DNA from: Chitinivibrionales bacterium
GTDB lineage: Bacteria; Fibrobacterota; Chitinivibrionia; Chitinivibrionales; FEN-1185
DNA: 9,686 nt
Direction: 5' to 3'
Assembly (NCBI GenBank): GCA_028718065.1
Contig: JAQUMP010000092.1
Span: 1 to 9,686 of the forward strand
The translations under genes were made by a program, and so were the position numbers. This document shows, piece by piece, positions 1 to 4,017 of the stretch (its first letter is position 1; the number at the start of each line of letters is the position of its first letter). The notes under the pieces are model-generated. The model was not told where the DNA came from. It did no database searches and worked only from the letters and a program-made list of their open reading frames with translations.

Positions 1-762
1 GGCCAGAAGGTCCTTTGCATCGATACGGACGGCCAGCACAATCTTTCAGGCATGCTTGGCCTTTCCGTCGCAGACGTTACGATCCGTGACCTTTACCAGC
101 TCAAGGACCTGTCCACGGTTGATTCCGTCCTTTCCAATGCCATTCTCGAATCTACTGTTCCCGGCCTGCATTGCATCACCGCACCGGACTCTCTTTCCGA
201 TGCCGATGTCACAAACGAACGGATCCTTGCCGAAGCGATCCCACGGTCATTCATTCCCTCGTTCTATGACTTTGTAATCTTTGACAATCACCCTGGGATT
301 TCTCTTTTACAGCGCGCTTCGCTCCATCCGGCGCAATTTGTTTTCATTCCCACGGAATTGCAGCAGCTCGCCGTGAATGGCCTTTCGGTCATGTTTCGCT
401 TCCTTACGGAAGTCTTCAGCTTCACGCCGGAGAATATCCGCATCATCCCGAATAAATACCGTGATGTCAATCGCCAGAATAATTTTATTGAAACCATAAA
501 CCGGCTTTTCCCCGGCTCTGTCACTGAAACGCCGATACCCCTCGACAACACATTCGATGAGCTTGTTACCGAGGGGAAAATACTTTTTCTCGATCGTTTC
601 ATGTCGAGCAAAGCTGTCCCGTATTTTGTCAAACTCATGGTCGAATTATTTCCGTTCTCTTCCGACAAACTTTCAGAAAACATCATGCAGCAGCGAAACA
701 AACACCTCTCTGAAAATGCCCGCAATAGATTACAGCAAATACAAAAAAAGGAGTCCGCGTAA
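1..762 (+). CDS. parA: ParA-family partition ATPase, 5' end missing
   Basis: This is the C-terminal 253 residues of a ParA/MinD-type P-loop ATPase, the class that moves or positions plasmids by ATP-dependent binding to the nucleoid. The reading frame is already open at base 1, so the deviant Walker A motif lies upstream of the window. Visible residues 5-14 (LCIDTDGQHN) match the switch region that is usually written D-x-D-P-Q-x-N. Residues 89-99 (YDFVIFDNHPG) match the Walker B strand, with D95 as the metal-coordinating aspartate. The following VFIPTELQQLAVNGL matches the family pattern of a strand plus ‘xxAxxGL’ helix. The C-terminal tail is basic and Q/N/K-rich. The next gene starts immediately after the stop codon, as expected for a par operon. 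Gly in place of Pro in the first motif and NHPG in place of the common TPP are divergent but in register. The ParA assignment is strong; the subgroup is not determined. Confidence 0.9.
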   Translation, partial: GQKVLCIDTDGQHNLSGMLGLSVADVTIRDLYQLKDLSTVDSVLSNAILESTVPGLHCITAPDSLSDADVTNERILAEAIPRSFIPSFYDFVIFDNHPGISLLQRASLHPAQFVFIPTELQQLAVNGLSVMFRFLTEVFSFTPENIRIIPNKYRDVNRQNNFIETINRLFPGSVTETPIPLDNTFDELVTEGKILFLDRFMSSKAVPYFVKLMVELFPFSSDKLSENIMQQRNKHLSENARNRLQQIQKKESA

Positions 763-1086
763 ATGCTCAACCCCAACGCTGGTAAAAAAGCTATGATACC
801 GATCAACACAGCAAGCAGCGCCTCTCATTCACAGACAGATAAAATGGCACACCAGGCCCTGGAGAGCGCAAAATCAGCCTCCTTCGCCCCGCCGGCCACA
901 TCAACCACACGCAGCACAACATCAGGGCAGGGCAGAGGCCGCCGGAAGTCCACCAGTCAGAAGACCATCATGAAGGGAGTCTACTTTGAACCGGCGGTTT
1001 ATCAAGCTCTCGTTGAAATGCAGGACAAGGGGCAGAACGTATCTAAATTTATCAACCGCCTTGTTCGTCAATCACTTACAATTTAA
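763..1086 (+). CDS. Small RHH DNA-binding protein, probable partition partner of ParA
   Basis: This 107-residue protein has two parts. Residues 1-65 are rich in Ser, Thr, Ala and Gln, with a basic patch (GRGRRK, 57-62), and look disordered. Residues 68-105 fit a ribbon-helix-helix fold: a strand (TIMKGVYF, 68-75), helix A (77-89) and helix B (92-105, starting NVSKFINRL). A flexible N-terminus followed by an RHH domain is the layout of ParG-type partition proteins, where the tail stimulates the ATPase and the RHH dimer binds the centromere and represses the operon. The ATG abuts the parA stop codon and has a good ribosome binding site, AAGGAG at 748-753, nine bases upstream. The repeats overlapping its stop codon are a candidate target. 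The function is inferred from fold and position; similarity to a named ParG was not tested. Confidence 0.8.
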   Translation: MLNPNAGKKAMIPINTASSASHSQTDKMAHQALESAKSASFAPPATSTTRSTTSGQGRGRRKSTSQKTIMKGVYFEPAVYQALVEMQDKGQNVSKFINRLVRQSLTI

Positions 1087-1122
1087 TATATGTTAATACG
1101 AATTAATACAAATTAATACGAG
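1083..1122. repeat. Four 10-bp tandem repeats, candidate centromere or RHH operator
   Basis: Three perfect-length tandem units, TTAATACGAA (1093-1102), TTAATACAAA (1103-1112) and TTAATACGAG (1113-1122), follow a degenerate fourth, TTAATATATG (1083-1092), which overlaps the stop codon of the RHH gene. The period of exactly 10 bp puts each copy on nearly the same face of the helix. RHH partition proteins and repressors commonly bind short AT-rich direct repeats spaced in this way, so this is a candidate parS/parC-type site. Binding is inferred; only the repeat is seen. Confidence 0.6.
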
Positions 1123-1274
1123 CTTACAACGCAAAACAGCAGGCAATGATGCGAAGAAAACAAACAGAGCGCCGGGCCTGGCCCAAGCAGATCAAAAATG
1201 GTCCCCAGCCTTGCATCTGCATTGATCAAATGAGCCAACCTCACAAAAGCCACCCAAACGCTCAGAGATGGCCC

Positions 1275-1350
1275 ACAAACGACGAAAACAGATTTTGGCA
1301 ACAAAGGGACGTTTTTAGTTTAAATCGGTTTTTGTGCTGTTTCCGTTTGT
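1275..1350. repeat. Imperfect inverted repeat in the origin region
   Basis: The left arm is ACAAACG (1275-1281) plus GAAAACAG (1284-1291). The right arm is CTGTTTC (1337-1343) plus CGTTTGT (1344-1350). Fourteen positions pair, with about three unpaired bases on the left arm and a 45-base loop. No T-run follows directly, so it does not look like a terminator. It could be a folded element of the origin or simply chance in a region rich in A/T tracts. Confidence 0.4.
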
Positions 1351-1419
1351 TCTGTAACAACATCCAGCAACGTTTTTTTGTTCGTAATATTTACCTAACT
1401 CCACATAAGCAGGTAAAAC

Positions 1420-1720
1420 TATCGGTATTTGTGGCATGGATTATCGGTATCCGAGGCACAAACTATCGGTATTTGTGGCACGATCTCCGGCTAAAAATAA
1501 TTTTTACAGGTTTTTCTTGACGAAGTACTTTCAAAAGCACCATTTTAGTATCGGTATTTGAGGCAGAATATATCGGTATTTGGGGCATTTATGGGGCAAT
1601 TACTTTTTATTTTAACTATCGGTATCCCAGGCACGACTATCGGTATTTGGGGCATGGTTTGTCGGTATTTGGGGCAGGATATATCGGCATTTGAGGCATG
1701 AACTATCGGTATCTGGGGCA
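1420..1720 (+). repeat. Ten 17-bp iterons, Rep binding sites
   Basis: Ten direct repeats with consensus TATCGGTATTTGNGGCA start at 1420, 1442, 1464, 1549, 1571, 1617, 1638, 1660, 1682 and 1704, all in the same orientation. Spacing is 22 bp within clusters (21 once), about two helical turns, so bound Rep molecules would line up on one face. The gaps are 85 bp between the third and fourth copies and 46 bp between the fifth and sixth. Variation sits mainly at positions 10-13 (TTTG, TCCG, TCCC, TCTG); the eighth copy begins TGTC and the ninth has GGCAT. The final GGCA is invariant and CGG is kept in all copies. Known iterons both load the initiator and limit copy number, and those nearest the gene often repress it. 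The last copy ends 47 bases before the first possible rep start. Confidence 0.94.
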
Positions 1721-1731
1721 TGTGTATAGTA

Positions 1732-1768
1732 TAAATATGTCTAAATATTTTTAAATACCGTTTAAATA
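1732..1768. promoter_or_regulatory. Phased TAAATA repeats before rep: possible DNA unwinding element or operator
   Basis: TAAATA occurs at 1732, 1742, 1752 and 1763, spaced 10, 10 and 11 bp. The outer two are identical over ten bases (TAAATATGTC at 1732-1741 and 1763-1772). The segment is almost pure A/T and sits directly beside the last iteron, where iteron origins usually melt. It also contains possible -10 hexamers (TATAGT 1725-1730, TATAAA 1730-1735), although no good -35 is present. Both an unwinding element and an autoregulatory promoter are possible. Confidence 0.45.
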
Positions 1769-1788
1769 TGTCGGAAAGTGAACGGTTT

Positions 1789-3327
1789 ATGAATCAAAAA
1801 AAAGATCCGGAGCCGCTTTCAAAGATCCTTGAAAGCTTTAACTTTCCTTCTGCCGAAGAAGAAAAGAACATAGCTATACCGAACGTTCCAATCGCCGTGG
1901 ATGATGACGACGATAATGATATTTTATCGAAACCAACAGCTTCTGCCTACGATATCAATTTCGCCGAATTTCCCTTAGCCTATTTAAATACCGGGAAATT
2001 ACCGGACGGTGTTTCAAAGACCCGTTTTGAATACAAAGACATCATCAACGGTCCGGGAGGTAAGCCTGTTGAAAGGCACTGGACGATTGAGGCTAGGGCT
2101 ACGGAAAAAGTTGAAAGCGAAGAAGAAGGAGTTAAGAAAAACGAAATTGTTCAGCTTGGTTTTGGCGGACCTTCGACATTAGAACTGATTTATGAATTAT
2201 TTCAGATTTGGAAGGAACAGGGTTTCAAAGAAAATAAAATTCACATTGGGAGTTATTATTATCTGCTTAAAAGGTTGGGATGGGGGACCGGAAAAGCGCA
2301 GTATGTTCAGTTGCAGCGCACCCTGAATTGTTTGAACGGCCTGCATATCGACGGCCAGTCCTGCTTTTATAATCCTATCGAAAACAAATTTGAAAACCAG
2401 AAGTTTCATCCTTTCCCAAGAATTAATACCTACACAAGTAATTCGAAGTCCGCGAGCGCGGAAGATTATCTTTATGTAACCGTAGACGAAGAATTTTTCA
2501 AGACAGTTAAATCAAAATCTGTTTATTACATTCCATTCGATAGGTTCTACTTTAAAAAGCTCAAGCCCATGGAGCAAAAGATCGCGCTCATGCTTGCTAA
2601 AATTTTCAGTCCTTATCGTAAAAATAAGCGCTTTGAATGGAAAAGAAATATCTATGAACTCTCGAATCAAATTCCAATTCTTGCAACAGATGGGAGTCAG
2701 ATCAGAAGGCAGTTAAAAAGAATTTGCGACGGGCTAACTGATAAAGATTTTCCGTTTCTTTCTTCCTACAAAATCGACGACGATATTATCACCTTTTTTA
2801 ATAACATGCAGACGAAATTAAATTTATTGCCTAGTTCTCCCGACTCTGATAAAAAAGATTATGACAGCATTGAATGGCTTATAAAAGAACAACTGAAAGT
2901 ATGCGGTGATGAACACAGCCGGGCATTTTATACTTTGGTCGCAAAACATGTTCCTGTTGACATGATTTATCGGGCTTTATCTGAAGCAAAACAGGAAGGC
3001 AAAATCAAGCGTAAATTATACACGAAACTTATTATGGAAAGGGCCAAGAAATATCTTGATCCGTACTTAAAAAAATCTTCAAAGACCGATGATTCTGTTG
3101 AGCTGTCCGAAGAGGAGAAGAAGCAGATTAATCTTGATTTATTAAAAGAACAGGAAGAGTTTGCAAAGAGAATAGCAAACCATTCTGAGCCGGAATTTAC
3201 CGCAGAAGAGATAGCAGAACTTGAAAAAGATAACGAAGAAAATATTAAAAGAATAATGAAGGAAGAAGAAGAAAATGAACAAGCCGTTCGACGTGCCATT
3301 GAGAAAAGGATAGTTGACAATCTTTAA
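1789..3327 (+). CDS. repA: Iteron-binding plasmid replication initiator (Rep)
   Basis: This protein is 512 residues from ATG 1789, or 519 from the alternative ATG 1768. I prefer 1789 because a weak GGAAAG lies ten bases upstream, while 1768 has none. Numbering below uses the longer form. The N-terminus is acidic with an Asp run (45-49). Residues about 125-285 look like a first winged helix, with GSYYYLLKRLGWGTGKAQY (161-179) followed by QLQRTLNCLNGLHID. Residues about 250-345 contain YYIPFDRFYFKKLKPMEQKI and RRQLKRICDGL, consistent with a second DNA-binding domain. The pattern resembles the RPA-type plasmid initiators (PF10134) as I recall them. The tail from about 425 is strongly charged and probably coiled coil. 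The iterons upstream are its expected target: it would load there and recruit host helicase. The initiator role is strong from context; the family name is tentative. Confidence 0.87.
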   Translation: MNQKKDPEPLSKILESFNFPSAEEEKNIAIPNVPIAVDDDDDNDILSKPTASAYDINFAEFPLAYLNTGKLPDGVSKTRFEYKDIINGPGGKPVERHWTIEARATEKVESEEEGVKKNEIVQLGFGGPSTLELIYELFQIWKEQGFKENKIHIGSYYYLLKRLGWGTGKAQYVQLQRTLNCLNGLHIDGQSCFYNPIENKFENQKFHPFPRINTYTSNSKSASAEDYLYVTVDEEFFKTVKSKSVYYIPFDRFYFKKLKPMEQKIALMLAKIFSPYRKNKRFEWKRNIYELSNQIPILATDGSQIRRQLKRICDGLTDKDFPFLSSYKIDDDIITFFNNMQTKLNLLPSSPDSDKKDYDSIEWLIKEQLKVCGDEHSRAFYTLVAKHVPVDMIYRALSEAKQEGKIKRKLYTKLIMERAKKYLDPYLKKSSKTDDSVELSEEEKKQINLDLLKEQEEFAKRIANHSEPEFTAEEIAELEKDNEENIKRIMKEEEENEQAVRRAIEKRIVDNL

Positions 3328-3362
3328 TAATTAGTTTATTGTCGTAGCTAACTATATTTTTT
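3310..3362 (+). terminator. Possible intrinsic terminator of rep
   Basis: GACAAT (3316-3321) pairs with ATTGTC (3338-3343), and outside it ATAGTT (3310-3315) pairs with AACTAT (3350-3355), leaving six bulged bases on the right arm. A run of six T (3357-3362) follows. The hairpin spans the rep stop codon. The stems are AT-rich and bulged, so termination would be modest, but the position is right. Confidence 0.45.
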
Positions 3363-3370
3363 CCAATCAG

Positions 3371-3522
3371 CTGAAAATAATCACCTGCAAAAATAGCCCT
3401 CCGAATTCTCACACCCCTTGCAATTAATTGTTGATTAATGTTAGCGATCTTTATATTTTATTTGTTTATAGCCATATTTCCGTTTATTAACCGCTAACGA
3501 CTGAAAATAGAGCAAGGGGTGT
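3371..3522. other. Candidate oriT / relaxosome operator region
   Basis: This non-coding stretch before the transfer genes contains layered repeats. The outer inverted repeat is perfect over 11 bp: ACACCCCTTGC (3411-3421) and GCAAGGGGTGT (3512-3522). An inner 7-bp inverted repeat, GTTAGCG (3440-3446) and CGCTAAC (3492-3498), is centred near 3469. A direct repeat CTGAAAATA occurs at 3371-3379 and 3501-3509. At the centre of the inner repeat, TTGTTTATAGCC (3462-3473) differs by one base from the TTGTCTATAGCC I remember around the R388 nic, which would put nicking between 3467 and 3468. A small palindrome, ATTAAT-ttgtt/g-ATTAAT (3423-3439), lies upstream. The relaxase downstream is TrwC-like, which fits. 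One caution: in this orientation the transfer genes would enter the recipient first, unlike R388. Confidence 0.52.
3428..3457 (+). promoter_or_regulatory. Possible promoter of the transfer operon
   Basis: TATATT (3452-3457) is a fair -10 hexamer, with TTGTTG (3428-3433) 18 bases upstream as a -35. TTGATT (3431-3436) at 15 bases is an alternative. It overlaps the inner inverted repeat of the candidate oriT, so a bound RHH protein or relaxase could repress it, as TrwA does in R388. Transcription would start near 3464, giving a leader of about 65 bases. Confidence 0.35.
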
Positions 3523-3528
3523 AACTGC

Positions 3529-4017
3529 ATGCTCAGAGAACCCAAGACGGAGACAATCGGATTCCGCTGCACGGCGGATTTTAAAAAGAAAATGATCGAG
3601 ATTGCTTACTCAAAAAAGATGGAACCATCGGAGTATATGCATGAGGTAATTGAGAAAGATATCCGACGAAAATTATCCGAACCGTCCGACACGGAAAAAA
3701 CATTTCTTGAGCTAACTTTCGATAGATATACCGACAAGATATTATCTTTTATTTCAACAAATATCGACAAGAGATTGGCCCGGATTGAAGCGAAAGTTTT
3801 AACGGAAAAAGAGAGAGAGGCGGCACGGATACTTGATGAACTTATTGATTCGGCAAGGCAGGGAAAACTAACGATAAAGGACGAGACAAAACAAGCCTGG
3901 TTTAAGAAACTTATTGAGTCACCGGATATGCAGAAAGATATTGAAGAAATGCGTAAAATAGTTGCGGATAAAGTTCAAAATATTAAAGAAAAAGATACCA
4001 GAAAGAACGCTGAATGA
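3529..4017 (+). CDS. RHH relaxosome accessory protein (TrwA-like position)
   Basis: This 162-residue protein has an N-terminal ribbon-helix-helix pattern: strand ETIGFRC (8-14), helix A (16-30, rich in Lys) and helix B (33-45, PSEYMHEVIEKDI). Residues about 60-160 are a charged, helical, probably coiled-coil region. RHH accessory proteins such as TrwA and MobC-type factors bind beside nic, help the relaxase and repress their own operon. Here the gene lies directly between the candidate oriT and the relaxase. The ATG has AAGGGG (3514-3519) nine bases upstream, inside the right arm of the 11-bp inverted repeat. Its last bases overlap the relaxase start as ATGA (4014-4017), implying coupled translation. 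It is longer than the roughly 120 residues of TrwA. The fold is fairly clear; the specific role comes from context. Confidence 0.77.
   Translation: MLREPKTETIGFRCTADFKKKMIEIAYSKKMEPSEYMHEVIEKDIRRKLSEPSDTEKTFLELTFDRYTDKILSFISTNIDKRLARIEAKVLTEKEREAARILDELIDSARQGKLTIKDETKQAWFKKLIESPDMQKDIEEMRKIVADKVQNIKEKDTRKNAE

Larger units (their letters stand above)
1123..1767. other. Non-coding origin region (oriV)
   Basis: This stretch between the partition genes and rep has no credible gene. From left to right it holds about 150 bases without obvious structure, an imperfect long inverted repeat (1275-1350), T-rich tracts around 1311-1390, ten iterons (1420-1720) with an AT-rich gap at 1481-1548, and the AT-rich phased repeats leading into rep. 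Iterons next to a rep gene and an AT-rich segment are the standard anatomy of a theta-type iteron origin. I saw no convincing DnaA box on either strand; the best candidate, around 1396-1405, is too degenerate to call. Confidence 0.85.

Noticed and set aside
288..809. A 173-codon frame on the - strand
   Set aside because: It is antisense to parA and the start of the RHH gene, and its translation is low-quality, rich in Ser and Cys.
1174..1184. Palindrome GGGCC-T-GGCCC as a terminator or operator
   Set aside because: The arms are five bases with a one-base centre and no T-run; too short to support a call.
1146..1520. A 124-codon open frame on the + strand in the origin region
   Set aside because: It runs through three iterons and T-rich tracts, has no ribosome site, and its translation (Cys, Trp and Phe scattered without pattern) does not look like a protein.
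1588..1598. An eleventh, half iteron (TTTATGGGGCA)
   Set aside because: Only the right-hand GGGGCA end matches and the TATCGG half is missing, so I did not count it.
1420..1720. CRISPR array
   Set aside because: The 17-bp repeats are separated by only 4-5 bases in most places, with no spacers of uniform length and no cas genes; they are iterons.
3337..3349. TATTGTCGTAGC as the nic site
   Set aside because: It matches the R388 TATTGTC part well but needs a gap at the nick itself, and it lies in the rep terminator hairpin; the 3462 site is the better match.
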